Shown here piece by piece: positions 10,933 to 22,368 of a stretch of DNA of 64,000 nucleotides. The DNA lies in assembly GCA_028583605.1 (NCBI GenBank), contig CM053326.1, positions 14,548,587 to 14,612,586 on the forward strand, written 5' to 3'. How positions within the stretch are numbered: the stretch's first letter is position 1; the number at the start of each line of letters is the position of its first letter. The notes under the pieces were generated by a model, which was given only the letters and a program-made list of their open reading frames with translations, did not search any database and had not been told where the DNA came from. The DNA comes from Dastarcus helophoroides. Taxonomy: Eukaryota; Arthropoda; Insecta; Coleoptera; Bothrideridae. The translations under genes and the position numbers were made by a program.

Positions 10933-12078
10933 TTGACATATTCATTTGGAATCATCAAATGGACAACCACATATACTGAGGACATAAACAGAATAAATCG
11001 TACCCAACTATCACAACTTAGAATGCATCATCCCAAAAGCATGTACAGAAAGAATCACATTGCCAAGGCATCAAGGAGGAAGAGGACTAATAGACGTTAC
11101 CGAGCTGCATCAAAACCAAATTAAACAACTCAGAGTATACTTTCTGTCGAAAGAAGTGAGTCAACTGCATAAAGCAATAATCAAAGCAGACAAGCAGTAT
11201 ACCCCCCTAAATCTGAACCAAAATGAACAACCTGACGAAAGCAGCAGAAATAAAGCCATCCACAAACAAGAAAAACTATTACAATGGTCCCAGAAAGCTC
11301 TGCACGGTCGTCACTACCAAATCGTGCAACAACCTCATATCAGCAAACAACATTCATACGCATGGCTGACTTCTGAACAACTACACCGTGAAACAGAAGG
11401 ATTCGCTTTGGCGATATAGGACCACGTAATAGCGATAAAAAACTATCGCAAGTATATATTAAAGGAACCGGACATGCTCTCTCAGACATGGATTTTTGTA
11501 GCAAATGCCAAATGTATCCTGAAACCATTGAACACATTGTAAGCAGATGCAAAGTGCTTGCAGGCACAGACTGTACAGACAGACACAATACAGCAGCCAA
11601 AATTCTTCACCAGGAAATAGCTCTGCAGCACAACTTAATTACAGAAAGACAGCCATACTTCAAGTATTTTCCGCAACAACTGCTGGAAAATACAAAAGCA
11701 AAACTGTATTGTGACGGAACGCTGCAAACTGACAGGGCCATGGCACACAATAGACCTGACATCACATACATGATAACAAAACGAACAAACAACATACCTT
11801 ATCGACTTTTCCATACCATTAGACTACAACATTTAACAAAAAGAACAAGAAAAAATAGAAAAATACACACCGTTGGCAATTGAAGTCAAAGAGCTATGGA
11901 AGCAAGCCATGTCAAAATCATACCGATGATCCTGTCTCCAACAGAAATAACATCATTATCATTTGTACGGAACCTGGAGAAACAAGATGTCTCAAATACA
12001 ATACACATAAATGTACAGAAAGCCACCATAGTGAAAACGTGCATCATTGTTCGTAAATTCCTAAATCCACCTATCTAA
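10933..12078 (+). pseudogene. R4-like LINE 2 C-terminal finger and endonuclease, frameshifted
   Basis: Overlapping open pieces at 10933-11124, 11060-11419, 11488-11883 and 11896-12078 form the C-terminal half of the LINE 2 protein. CSKCQMYPETIEHIVSRC followed by a nearby Cys and His (about 11497-11590) is a Cys/His finger of the kind placed before the restriction-like endonuclease. HNRPDITYMITKRTNN (about 11746) looks like the start of the PD-(D/E)xK core, after which the frame is lost before the second acidic motif. KYTPLAIEVKELWKQA follows in another frame near 11865. The end is followed by about 90 bases of 3' sequence and the (TAA)n tract. Confidence 0.6.
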
Positions 12079-12165
12079 AGAACAAACAATATGCCTTTAG
12101 TTTGCTTGGTTAACAAACCTGCAAGCTGAAGTGGATAGATAAGCCACAGCTGAGAATAAGTCACC

Positions 12166-12184
12166 ATAATAATAATAATAATAG
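12166..12184 (+). repeat. (TAA)n tract at 3' edge of LINE 2
   Basis: About six ATA/TAA units follow the LINE 2 3' end. With the tract at 4454-4473 it brackets the whole two-LINE block, consistent with R4/Dong-type insertion into TAA repeats or with TAA-type 3' tails. Confidence 0.7.
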
Positions 12185-12236
12185 TAATTGTCAATTATGT
12201 GTAAGTCAAAAACGTAAAATTATCTTCTAAAATATA

Positions 12237-13525
12237 TACAGGGTTGACCATAAGTAATGGTACACAAAGCAATGGTGGATTTTTTGAATAAAAATAATGG
12301 GATTTAGCTACATTTACCTTATACCAAAAGTTGATATTAACAGATATACAGGGTGTCAAACTTGAAACAAAAATTTCGATTTTTTTCTTATAATTATGGA
12401 ATGAATTGTAATATAGGCACGAAATTTGGCACAAGGGAGTTTCTTAAGTCGACAAACTCTAATTTGCTAACATATTACCAATAGCTGATAGGGGGTGCTA
12501 CCTGCGCTATCATGCATAATTCTAAATCATCATAACTTTTTTGTGCACCCACGTATATTAATTTTAAATGGGTTATTTCATTTCCCCATATGTTTTACCT
12601 AAGAAAGGTGTACTTTCTAAAAGTTGATGCGAGCAACCGTTTCCAAGATATTTGAAACTAATTTATGTTAAATATTACTTTGCTGATAATATTATTACCT
12701 AAATTTTGAAAATCTCAATAAAGAAAATCCAAATAATTAGGACGTAATTTATTTTCTAACAGAAAATCTCTGATCTCTGAGTCCGCACAAGAAAATTTTA
12801 ATAGTCTGGGTGGTCAAAGCAGATATATGGAGATGAACTTTGATAAAGGACAGATTTTTAGTTCTTTACAACCCTTTTACTTGAAAATGTCATTTCCCTC
12901 ATACTTATTTTTGAAAATAAATTTTGTTTTGGTATTTTATTTAACTTTGCTTTAGAAATTTAAAAAATATGTCTAATAATAATGTCAGTAGAGTAATATT
13001 TGATATAAATTATTTTAGAGCCAGTTTTATTACTTTTATTTTGAAACCTACTGCCAAAAATTCACGTTTACATAACTTAAAATAAACGTACGGCAAACTT
13101 TGAAGGCAAGTATCTTGAAAACGGTTGCTTGTATCAACATTTAGAAAATATACCTTTTTTTACGTAAAAAAATGTAGGTAAATAAAGATATCTATTTAAA
13201 ATAAGTTTACATGGAGGTACAAAAAAGTTGTGATGCTTTAGAATAATACAAGGTAGCGCAGGTGGCGCCCCCGATGAGTTACTGACAATCTGTTAGCAAA
13301 TTAGAATTTCTTGACCAAAGAAACCCCCATATGCCAAATTTCTTGTCTAGAGTGAAATGTGTTCATCAGTTATGCGAAAAAAATCACATTTTTTTTTCAA
13401 CTTTGACATCCTGTATCTCTGTTAATATCAACTGATGGTATAAGGTAAATGTGGCTAAATCACGTTATTTTTATGCGAAAAATCTACTCTTGCTCTATGT
13501 ACCATTACTAATGGTTCACCCTGTA
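12237..13525. mobile_element. Long-TIR foldback element (TACAGGGT ends), no ORF
   Basis: The left end TACAGGGTTGACCATAAGTA and right end ACCATTACTAATGGTTCACC followed by CTGTA are imperfect inverted copies. The similarity continues for roughly 420 bp into each side (12237-12655 against 13108-13525), including the shared GGTATAAGGTAAATGT and TGCTAACA..AATTAGA blocks. The central 450 bp is unique and AT-rich. No open frame of note exists. This is a non-autonomous element of unknown superfamily. A TA target duplication is possible but cannot be told apart from the AT-rich flank. Confidence 0.65.
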
Positions 13526-13666
13526 TTAATATATTATTCAAAACTTTTACGAACGCACGCTATACACAGGGTGCGTAAATAGTATTGCATCGAATATAAA
13601 CTGTTTAACATTTAGATTGGACGTTTGACAGGGTTAAATTAAATATACGAGGATAAATTAAATATA

Positions 13667-14460
13667 CGAGGGTAAATTAATTTGTTTTTAAAAATTTATT
13701 GGAACAATAATATTCTCCTGATTTGGTTAGGTATTTTTCCCAACGGATTGGGAGTTTTTTAATGCCATCATCATAATAAGAACGGAGGTATGTTTGCAGC
13801 CAATTACGCTTAAATGTCTCAACAGCAGCATCATGATGAAATCGCTCACCTCCTAGACCTTCTCTCAATGGCTCAAACATATGATAATCGCGTGGTGATA
13901 AGTCGGGACTATAAGGAGGGCGTTCTAATGTTGCCCAATGCATTTACTCCAATTTTTGATGTGTCAGATTGGATGAAGTAGGGAAGAGCATTGTCACATT
14001 TCTCACTAAAAATTCGCCCCTCTTCGGCCGATATGCACGTTTTGCTTGCTTCATCCAATCTCAGCTGCAATTTCACCAACAGTTAAACGATGATCACATT
14101 CCAGAAGGCGTTGAACAGCCTTAATATTGTTCGCAGTTACACTGGTCCGAGGACGACGGGCATGGGATTCATTTTCAACTTGAGTTCGTCCTTCCAAAAA
14201 TTGTTTTTGCCATTCATACACCTAAGTTTTCTTCAAACAAGTGTGTTCTAGTCTACGAAGAATTTCGGCGGGCTTTACACCTTCAACGGCAAGAAATTTA
14301 ACTCATTGTATTTACAATTGACGAAAGGGGAGAACGGAATTCGCTTGAGCGCAGGAAGTCACGTGATATCTCCACCTAACATGTCTAGGAGTATGCGCAC
14401 ACTCCCGAAGTCTTCATGGCGACATGATAGAAGTTCCGGTTCATATTTAATTTACCCTCG
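13667..14460 (-). mobile_element. Deleted mariner-like element
   Basis: It is bounded by perfect 14-bp inverted ends CGAGGGTAAATTAA (13667-13680 and 14447-14460), each flanked by the target dinucleotide TA. At about 794 bp it is shorter than a typical 1.3 kb mariner. The N-terminal DNA-binding part and the C-terminal catalytic part of the transposase remain on the minus strand, and the middle is missing. A near copy of the end (TACGAGGATAAATTAA) lies just outside at 13645-13660. Confidence 0.8.
13677..14350 (-). pseudogene. Mariner transposase remnant
   Basis: The N-terminal part (about 14330-13990, minus) reads KPAEILRRL, then YEWQKQFLEGRTQVENE and RLTVGEIAAEIG, which resemble the paired helix-turn-helix domains that bind mariner ends. 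A stop interrupts it after the second helix. The C-terminal 88 codons (13943-13677) contain PPYSPDLSPRDYHMFEPL, the block with the second and third catalytic acidic positions, then GIKKLPIRWEKYL, a typical mariner C-terminus. The central catalytic strand with the first aspartate is absent, so the gene is inactive by both deletion and stops. Confidence 0.75.
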
Positions 14461-15177
14461 TAAATATCCATATTTTGATTATGGAAGTTTCATATGTGTT
14501 TCTTGTAACTAGTGTTTGTCACAGGGCAACCTAGTTTTCGTTTGGTGTCATTTGGCAGGTAATTCATTTAGAAATACAATACAGTACAGTAAAAGAACTA
14601 AAAAATAAAAGAAAAAAATTGCAATAAAACAACAAAGTTTAACAAGAAAATTGGATTACTTAATTGAAGAAAATCACAATAGCTGCTCAAATTTTTATCC
14701 GTTCACTTCTTGACAATACATAAGTCTAGGTCTATCAATAAAAACACTTGGTGCATTCTGCAGATAGGAATATTTGTGGTCGTTATTTTAATCCGAGCTT
14801 TCAATTCAATCATTGTTGGCCTATGTACCATTGACAACGCTTTTCACCGCATTGTATTTCTAAATCAATTACCTGGAAAATGATACTAAACGAAACCTAG
14901 GTTAAAAAAATTCAAGACAAACGCCAGTCATAACTATCAAACTCTATTAACAATAAATACAACAAGAGATATTAAAAATTCCACAATATTTGTTTATTAT
15001 ATTTATTTCTATCTCTTGCTGTATTTATTGTCAATAGGGTTTAAGAGTTATGATTACGAATAGAGCTGGGATTATATGCAGCAAAAAAGTAAAAGATATG
15101 CATGCAATATACCCTAAAATATTTGCAGTAGGCTGTTAAGGATTAATAGACAGGGAAAATGTGAATACATTTGCGTA

Positions 15178-15910
15178 CAGTCGGTTCAACAAGAAACGTC
15201 CTTCGATTTTTCAAAAACTGTTAATGATTTGGTTTATGTAGACTTGTTGGTGGCATTCGGTAATTTTTTCTGACAAAGTTTCGTTCTGGGCATGGTATGC
15301 TGATGAGAGATTGCTTTAGTGAACCATCAAACACCCACTAAAACTCCATGTTTGGGGATGTTACTCTGAGCACGGTTTTAGGTGTTTAGAGATCTTTATG
15401 CAGAACTTGGATGCTCAGAAAATCGTCATTATTTATAAACGTGGTTTTCTAAACCCTATCCAGAAGATGTTTGGTGTCAAAAGCGAAAATGGATTTTAGG
15501 GAAGGACAATGATCCAAAACATCGAAGTCGCTTCTGTACCTCATGGAGAGCAGGAACTGGCATTGTAACTTCAGACTGGTTTTCACAGCTTCTTGATGCA
15601 AATCTAATGAACATTATTTGGAGCACTGCAATGAGGAAGCTGCATGAGGACCTGTCTTCATCCTAAAGCAGCTTTCACGAAACATCAGAGAGATATGGAG
15701 CTTATTACTCCTAGAATATGCTGAAAAGCTGGTAGAAAGTATGCCCAAAGGGTGATGGTGATGAGCCATTCTGGAAAGCAATGGGGATTGGACCATGTAA
15801 TAGGTAGTGGCGCTGTAAACTTTTTAACGTACTTTTAATTAAAAAGTAGAAGTAAAAAAATCTTCAATAGTTTTCCTAAAACCAAGGAACCTTTCTTGAT
15901 GAACATACTG
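15178..15910 (+). mobile_element. Deleted Tc1-like element nested in the hAT element
   Basis: The ends start CAGT and are inverted repeats over about 30 bp, with GTTCA.CAAGAAA.GT as the best block. TA flanks both sides (15176-15177 and 15911-15912). It contains a fragmentary Tc1 transposase on the plus strand. At 733 bp it is less than half the usual length. Confidence 0.75.
15330..15690 (+). pseudogene. Tc1 transposase fragment
   Basis: KLHVWGCYSEHGF (about 15340) matches the catalytic-core VWG segment of Tc1 transposases. NLDAQK follows, then after a frameshift a GKDNDPKHRSR segment (about 15504) with the DNDPKH motif, and farther on DWFSQLLDANLMNI, which corresponds to the catalytic DWP..SPD.NPIE block. 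The N-terminal DNA-binding domain is missing and stops are present. Confidence 0.7.
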
Positions 15911-16315
15911 TATATAAAACAAGATATGTAGACCCAACACACCTTTATTTCAAATTAAGGCTTAATTATCTAACTTGATTGTTTTTGTATTAACTGAATA
16001 AAAACAAATTTATCATACGAGTTTAGAAAAAAAACTGAAATATGCAAAATAAAAAACTGCCTATCCATTTATTGAAAAATGTCTAAATATGCACATATGC
16101 ATATAATTTTGCATATAATCCCAGCTCTAATTATGAATACTGAATAATTCCACATAGCAAGGGTTAAATAGGTCAAACATCAGTCACACAAAACATATGA
16201 TCCCCATATCAAAACGTAGGCATTTATGTTTAATTTAACCCCACCAAACGTCAAATCTAAATGTTAAATCGTTTCTACATAATACCAATGTGCAATTCTT
16301 TTTACGCAGCCTGTA

Positions 16316-18299
16316 TTCTGATTCGAATGCAAAACCGTCTCCCCAAACAATTGCATATTTATGTTGTTTTAAGTTGTTTAAAATCTTATTCGAAATTGCT
16401 AAGAGTGGTTTTATTACACAGAAGTGGAAAATGGTAAATTTTGATCCGAAATCGAATTTTTAACTTATTAGTATTTTATACAAATGTATATCATGGATTT
16501 CAAACACTATTGTTCGTTACTAAATGTCCTATTTTCATATTCCCAATATTGTTGGAAACGATGACGTTGGCACATTGAAAAGACTCTTATTGGTAAAATG
16601 TTGTAATAAAAAACATCAAATGTCATCCACATCGTGTGATTCTGAACTCAAATGCACATCATTTTTCGTGCAATAATAATGAACCGATAATATATCTCCT
16701 TAAATCTTCACCTTATTTGAAGCGAGGTCGTTTGAGGGAACTCTTTATCTTTTTTTATTTTCGTCGGATCTCATATCCTCTAATGAAACGGAAGTGCGGA
16801 GAATTCTAAATTTCTTGATGTGCCGCAGTCCGCAACAAAAACACACCGCAGGAGTAGTGGGCCATGAAATATATTATTCAACCTGTATCATTTTAAAATT
16901 GCGGGGGAGGGTAAATTGGATAATATTTACCCCATTTAGACCTACATTCGTTCTCCCTTTTTTCTTTATGTAACATTAATTTTAGCATAGAAGTTTTATT
17001 AAGTAAGGAGCAAACTATGTGAGCAAGATATGAATACACTAAATGATTAGTGATTCATTTCGCTAAATAAATAGTTATTATTTATATACCACGACATACG
17101 GTGGTGGTTTACTTTAATGTCGACCAATGCAACAACGAATTTTCACGATAAAATATATACCTCTGACAATTTTCAAAGAGGCCAACTATAATATAACATT
17201 TTGGAAGTTAGATACCTTTTCCTGAGCTCTAAAAAACGATACCGTTTGCCCTTATTTTTAAATTGTTATTATCTGCCAAGTTGCCCTTAAAAAATAATAT
17301 ATATCTTCGTCAGTTTGTCTGCAAGTAAGTATGTTATACCGCTGCAGTTAGCAATTGCACATGACCGACGGTCCTGGTTTCCTCTAATATCTGGAAATTC
17401 AAGAAACTCGACTTTCTCCAGACACATGGCTATATCTCAGATAATTTTGTATCAAATTGGGCGGCTTTTTGGAGAGGAGAGTTTTTTCTAGATACTGATT
17501 CCATGGCTAAAATTGACGCTTTCTAAATTTTCTTAATTTAATTTTACGCGGTGTTAATGCGGTCGGTTAGAATTAGTTAAGATAAGTCATAACCTTCTAA
17601 GTTGACAAATAAAATAAGACTAAAAAAATGTATGATCTTTTAAAAACCACTTATTTTATGTGTATTATATTCAGAAACTTGTGCTGATTCCAAAAATGTA
17701 ATAATATACAGGATGTTCTATTCAAAATTCAAAAGCTGGTATCAGTTTTAGCGAAAGTGACAGCAACAGGAAGGCTATTTTTATGTTTAAAATGTGACAC
17801 TCCATAAGTACAGAAAGTGTACTAAGTTTAAAAATTTTATGTTAATAAATAACGAAAAAATATGGGGTGTCCCAAGATTCTGTTACATCCAATATACAAA
17901 GTATCCACCTAGTGCGGAATAGTAAAATATCTCAGAAGTGGTTAAAGTTACAAAAACCTTTTTGGAAGCAATTACTTTTCTTTTCCAAAGCTCTACAAAA
18001 CTAAAATATGGCGGAGAATACAGGATGTTTAATTTTTCCTGTCCAGCCATCAATTTAATTTTTTTAAATTACAACCTCTATGTTTTATTTGCTTTCCTGA
18101 TTCCTCATAAACAATAAAAGATAGTTGTAAAAACAGATTTTTAGAATATCCAACATTTTTTCAGTTATTCAGATAACTCGAAAACTAGGTCAGAAATCGA
18201 ATTGATTTCTGAGAAAAAATTATTGCACCATGAGCGCAAGATATCGTAAATATTGCGTAGATGCTAGCTTACCAAAATCCTGGACTTCACATAGACACA
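16316..18299. other. AT-rich spacer with short element-like pieces
   Basis: I see no gene. From about 17702 to 18000 there is a TACAGGATGTTCTATTCAAA start with downstream GGGGTGTCCC-type text, reminiscent of the TACAGGG foldback families seen elsewhere in the window, but no second end could be matched. The rest is featureless AT-rich sequence. Confidence 0.5.
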
Positions 18300-18432
18300 T
18301 AGACGGTGTTGGACAGAAAACCCAACAGCAAAGGGCATCAACTAATTCTTCTCATGAACAAAAGTTCTTGGGAGAAAATTTAGGAACTACAATGTAGGCT
18401 ACTTCAACATTTCTCAGGCGATCTTCAGGTCT

Positions 18433-19200
18433 GTGGGAGGGAAAAAGACAGGGGAACAAGAGAAACCTGAAGAGATGGAGATTGATAAAGAAGGAGCTGA
18501 AGAGGAACCTACAGCATCAACCTCGGTAGTGGAAAACCCCAAAATTAAGGTAGGTGAATTCAAAGCACTACAGATAAATCTACATCACTGCAAGGCAGCT
18601 ACATCTGCCCTACAGAGATATGTACTTACGAACAAAATATATAATATATTGATACAGGAACTGTGGATTTCTAGGGGCCAAATCAGAGGACTGCGGATGG
18701 GAGGTGACTGGGCTTTAATTAGTCCGTCATCGGACCATCCACGAGCCTGCATACTAACAAAGAGAGAAATACCAGTACTATCTCTGTGGCAACTCAGTAC
18801 TAGGGACCTAGTGGTAGTAAAGATGACAACAAACATGGAATGGCAAAAACGAGACCTTGTGATAACATCAGCCTACCTTCCATATGACCAACCAAGACAA
18901 CCACCCACAATGGAAGTAAGAACACTGGTGCAGCAATGCGCGGAAAAAAAGCACAGAATTGGTGCTCTGTTGTGATTCCAACGCGCACCACATCGTCTGG
19001 GGGAGCACAAAAACAAAGAGAAAATATGAGTTGCTTTTAGAGTTTATTATTAGTAATAACCTACACGACCTTTCTCAATTAAAACGGGAAAGAGCTAATA
19101 GATATAACAGTTGGCACACAAAACGCGTGCAATGTAATAAGTGACTGGAAAGTTTTAGATGAATCATTATTCTCGGACCATAGGTACGTAAGTTTCGAAG
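18433..19200 (+). pseudogene. LINE apurinic-type endonuclease
   Basis: The first open part (18433-18975) has an acidic N-terminus, then LQINLHHCKAATSALQRY and ILIQELWISRGQIRGL, matching the first two strands of LINE endonucleases, with Asn and the catalytic Glu in the QE pair. After a +1 frameshift near 18960 come CCDSNAHHIVWGS (the D-x-N catalytic motif) and, near 19165, LFSDHRYVSFE with the SDH motif. The enzyme would nick the target to prime reverse transcription. The frameshift and a stop at about 19142 make it inactive. Confidence 0.75.
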
Positions 19201-19849
19201 TAGCTCTGCCACAGAAGGAGTCGTACAGAAATCCTATAACCTGTAATTGGGACAACTATCAAGTGAGATTAAAAACAGACTGAAATACTATCCGACTAAC
19301 CCTAAAACCCCAGTGGATATTGAGACGATGTGCGATGTAATCAACATCGCCATCAAAACAGCTTACGAAGAAAATTGCCCAATGAAGACGAGGAAGTTCA
19401 CGCGGGAGATCGTCTGGTGGAATCCCGAACTTTTACAGGTACGAAATTTAACCTGGCCAATAGGATCGGACGTTAAGAGGTATATAAAACCTCAAGACGA
19501 AAATATGTAAGTGCCATTAAAAGGGCAAAAAAGAATTTCTGGAGGAAGTACTGTGAGGGGATCGAAAAATTCCTAGAATGCACTAGACTCCAGAAGGCAT
19601 TGCAAAAGAACAACCAGAATATATTTGGATTTTTGCAAACACCACAGGAAGAATACACGCATGCCGAGGAGGGTACCGTGAAGGTTTTACTTCAGGCGCA
19701 TTTCCCGCATTTCCTGCAAAATATATGTACCGCAATGTACCGCAAAATCGGGGTTCAAGTCAAAGCTGGAGAATAGCTAATAAACTATTTGACATAACCA
19801 GAATTTTATGGACCATAAACAGTTTTGAAACATATAAATCTAGCTGACC

Positions 19850-20650
19850 CAGACGGAATATTACCAATAATGTTGCAACAAGGAGTTGAGGTCCTCACGT
19901 CACCTTTGTGCACAATATTCATGGCCGGTGGGCTTACAGGATGTATGCCTCAGGACTGAACAAAGACGAGAGTGGTTTTTCTACCCAAACCAGGGCGAAA
20001 TACATACACCCAGGTAAAGTCTTTCAGGCCAATCAGCTTGACATCATTTATGCTCAAGATAATGGAAAGGCTTGTCGATAGGTATTTTAGAGACGATGCG
20101 ATGAGGCGGTTCCCCTTGCCTTAACATCAATACGCCTACCAAGCAGGTAAATCTTGAGATCTTAGCCTGTATGAAGAAAGCCGTCATAGGTAAGGAAATT
20201 GCCTTGGGAGCCTTCTTAGACATGGAAGGTGGATTTGACAATAAGTCATACGCATCTATCAAAAGAGCCGTAGAAAGGCATGGAGTCGATCAGGCAGTAA
20301 CTCGCTGGATAGACTTTATGCTTCAAAACAGGAGAATAACAACATCACTAGGCAAAGTATGGATAGCAGTATCTGCAGCCTGGGGCTGTCCGCAGGTTGG
20401 GGTATTGTCAACACTTCTGTGGAGCCTTGTGGTGGATAATCTGCTAAGGGTACTAGAACTAAAAGGATTTCATGCGCAAAGATACGCAGATGACTTAACC
20501 TTATTAATTAGAGGTAAATTTTCAGGGTCCGTATCAGCATTAATGCAACGGATACTGAATATTACAGAAAGGTAGTGTTTAGCAGAGGGACTAACAGTTG
20601 ACCCTGCGGACCTTACCTTAGATGCCAAACGCAGCTTCGGTGCTCATGTG
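19850..20650 (+). pseudogene. I/R1-group LINE reverse transcriptase
   Basis: An intact stretch from 20171 to 20575 reads GAFLDMEGGFDNKSY (first catalytic Asp), GCPQVGVLSTLLWSLVVDNL and QRYADDLTLLIRG (catalytic YADD). Upstream, in other frames, are DPDGILP-like (about 19847) and FRPISLTSF (about 20027) segments. The G to V change in the usual PQGGVLSP box and frameshifts on both sides point to decay. RNase H motifs follow about 400 bp downstream. Confidence 0.75.
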
Positions 20651-21049
20651 GAAAAAGTTACTGCTAAAGCTACTAAGAGCCATGGACCTGTAGAGTTATG
20701 ATAGAAAAACAATGGGAACTTAGACCAGCGATGATCAATTGAATATATTTCAAAGTTGTAGTACCCGATGCAAACAATGCCCACTGCAGCCATGGAAGCA
20801 CTGCTATGTCTGCCTCCACTTCATCTGGTGGTGGAGGCAAGACTCTGTCAGCAGCCTACAGGCTAGAAACAAATGAGTATGGAACGAAATCACATGCCAA
20901 ACAAAAATATTCAAGCGAGTCTGTGCGAACCGTACGCTAAGTATGCCATCGGACAGAACAAAGAGTATCCCAAACTCTCACAAACCCTACCGGGTAGTAG
21001 TATCGAAAAGGGGAGTTCGGTTAGTAGAACCAAATAGAGAGACAGTGGA

Positions 21050-21640
21050 TCAATCTGGTTCACAGATGGATCCAAAACAAAGATAAGTACTTGTGCGGGA
21101 ACACCCGGCAAAGAACCAGAACCAGAATTTTACATACACCTGGGATCTTTGGCAACCGTATTTCAGGCAGATACTGCAACTACAGCCTGTGCTGAAGCAA
21201 TAAATAGGAGGTCTTATAAAAACAAGAGGATGTAATCCTTAGCGACAGCCAAGCAACACTTAATGCGCTGAGAGCTTATGAAATAAACTCCAGAACGGTT
21301 AAAGATTGTGTTGATAAGCTAAGCAACTTGGCACAGCACAATACAGTTATACTTCGATGGGTTGAGGCCCATCGGGGAACTAAAAGAAATGAAAGAGCAG
21401 CCAAAAAAAGGAGCCGAGTTTTCTCTAGTAGGATCAGAACCCACTTGTCCGCTTGCTTAGAAAGCGGCAAAAGAGGAAATCAAGTAACTATTAAGGAAAG
21501 AACACAACACTCACTGGAGGGGTGTCAATGGTCAGAGGAAATCGCGGATGTTCATTGCGAACCATCAGAAAAGAGAGCCAGAGAACTGTTACAGTTAAGC
21601 AAAAGTCACCTCAGGTGGATAGTTGGACCATTTACGGGAT
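21050..21640 (+). pseudogene. LINE RNase H domain and tether
   Basis: SGSQMDPK / WFTDGSKT-like text near 21056 carries the first catalytic Asp in one frame. LSDSQATLNALRAYEINSRTV (about 21237) carries the DSQA motif, and LRWVEAHRGTKRNERAAKK (about 21352) the histidine/aspartate-side box, where HRGTKRNE stands where HxGxxGNExAD is expected. LRWIVGPFTGYC, near 21615, resembles the conserved TGH motif before the C-terminal finger. Several frame changes separate the pieces. Confidence 0.65.
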
Positions 21641-21659
21641 ACTGTGCCCTAATGAAACA

Positions 21660-22160
21660 TCTTACAACAATGGAGAAATTTCATGATGTTGCTAATACTA
21701 TGTTTAATTTGATGAGATTAAAACATAGATCAAAATTAAAAAATCACTAAAAAAAAATAAATGACAGAAATAAATTATTGAAGTTTACCCATTTTAGCGC
21801 GAACGTCTGTGTGTGTGTGTGTGTGTGACGTCATTTGACCCGTCCGAGATTGTCGCATCACAAATTACTGAATAAGAAGAAAAGCTCGCGAATTTTGCTA
21901 ATTTTTGGACATGTTTTAAGGGACCGAAATCTAAGCGACACGTAAGTTTTTATCGACTGATAAACAATTTTAAGGGTAGTTCTTCGCCTGTGGATTAGGT
22001 CAAATGACGTAACACGCGTAACGAAATTTATTCTTACAAGCGCCAATTCAATGGTCCATAACTTTTTCATTTCTAGAAATATTTTAATGATTTTTTCAGA
22101 TATTTGTATCATTTTACTTAAGTATTTATTATTAATCAATAAGAAAAAAATGGAAAACTT
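21660..22160. mobile_element. Insertion between LINE RNase H and its Cys finger
   Basis: About 500 bp of AT-rich sequence separates TGYCALMKHL from the finger, where LINEs normally have only a few residues. It holds a (TG)n run and a 13-bp perfect inverted pair, ACGTCATTTGACC (21828) and GGTCAAATGACGT (21998), with weaker inverted similarity outside it. No target duplication is certain. A short inverted-repeat element is the likeliest explanation. Confidence 0.4.
21808..21827 (+). repeat. (TG)n microsatellite
   Basis: Ten TG units in a row within the insertion. Confidence 0.9.
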
Positions 22161-22368
22161 CTTCATTGGCGTAAAAGAAAATTCTACTTGTAGAATATGT
22201 GAAGAGGAAGATGAAACTCCTTTACATATATTATGTGAATGTCTGGCTCTGGAAAGGGATAGACATTCCAGCTTTGGGAATGCTCTGACTAAACCAAAGA
22301 CAATAGTGGAAACACCCATAAAGGAGGTTGTGGAATTCTTCAAAAGAACGCGGCCTGTTATAAGGTAA
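22153..22368 (+). pseudogene. LINE C-terminal Cys/His finger
   Basis: FFIGVKENSTCRICEEEDET, followed by PLHILCECLALERDRH, gives the C-x2-C...H-x3-C arrangement typical of the last domain in I/jockey-group LINE ORF2. It continues open to 22368, the likely end of the ORF. A 3' tail of about 120 bp follows, ending near a TATTATTATT stretch at 22486. Confidence 0.7.

Larger units (their letters stand above)
7479..12165 (+). mobile_element. R4/Dong-like LINE remnant 2, ends in (TAA)n
   Basis: A second LINE of the same general type, distinct in sequence from LINE 1. The N-terminal part is open from 7479 to 7807, is interrupted by a palindromic insertion (7808-9147), and resumes at 9160. RT motifs lie at 10085-10857, a Cys/His finger at about 11490-11570 and an endonuclease-like PDI motif at about 11755. 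The 3' end runs into (TAA)n at 12166. The start is uncertain, because its 5' side continues from LINE 1 without a clear junction around 7450-7510. A 163-bp tandem duplication at 9632-9957 breaks the frame. Confidence 0.7.
15061..16129. mobile_element. Non-autonomous hAT-type element (TAGAGCTGGG ends)
   Basis: Perfect 20-bp terminal inverted repeats, beginning TAGAGCTGGGATTATATG, lie at 15061-15080 and 16110-16129. They are flanked by 8-bp near-duplicates ATTACGAA (15053-15060) and ATTATGAA (16130-16137). An 8-bp duplication and TAGAG-type ends fit the hAT superfamily. Without the inner Tc1 the element would be about 336 bp, too short to encode a transposase. Confidence 0.8.
13563..16315. mobile_element. 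Composite foldback element carrying nested mariner, hAT and Tc1
   Basis: The ends CACAGGGTGCGTAAATAG (13565) and, read in reverse, ACAGGCTGCGTAAAAAG (from 16314) are inverted. The arms continue through TTTAACATTTAGATT.GACGTTTG and GGGTTAAATTAAA, then through CATATG..GTGT and GTTTCGTTT-like blocks towards a centre near 14600-14850. Three later insertions sit inside: mariner (13667-14460), and a hAT-type element (15061-16129) with a Tc1 remnant in it. Removing these leaves a foldback of roughly 0.9 kb. Part of its right arm is copy C of the dispersed repeat seen at 1-180. Confidence 0.6.
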
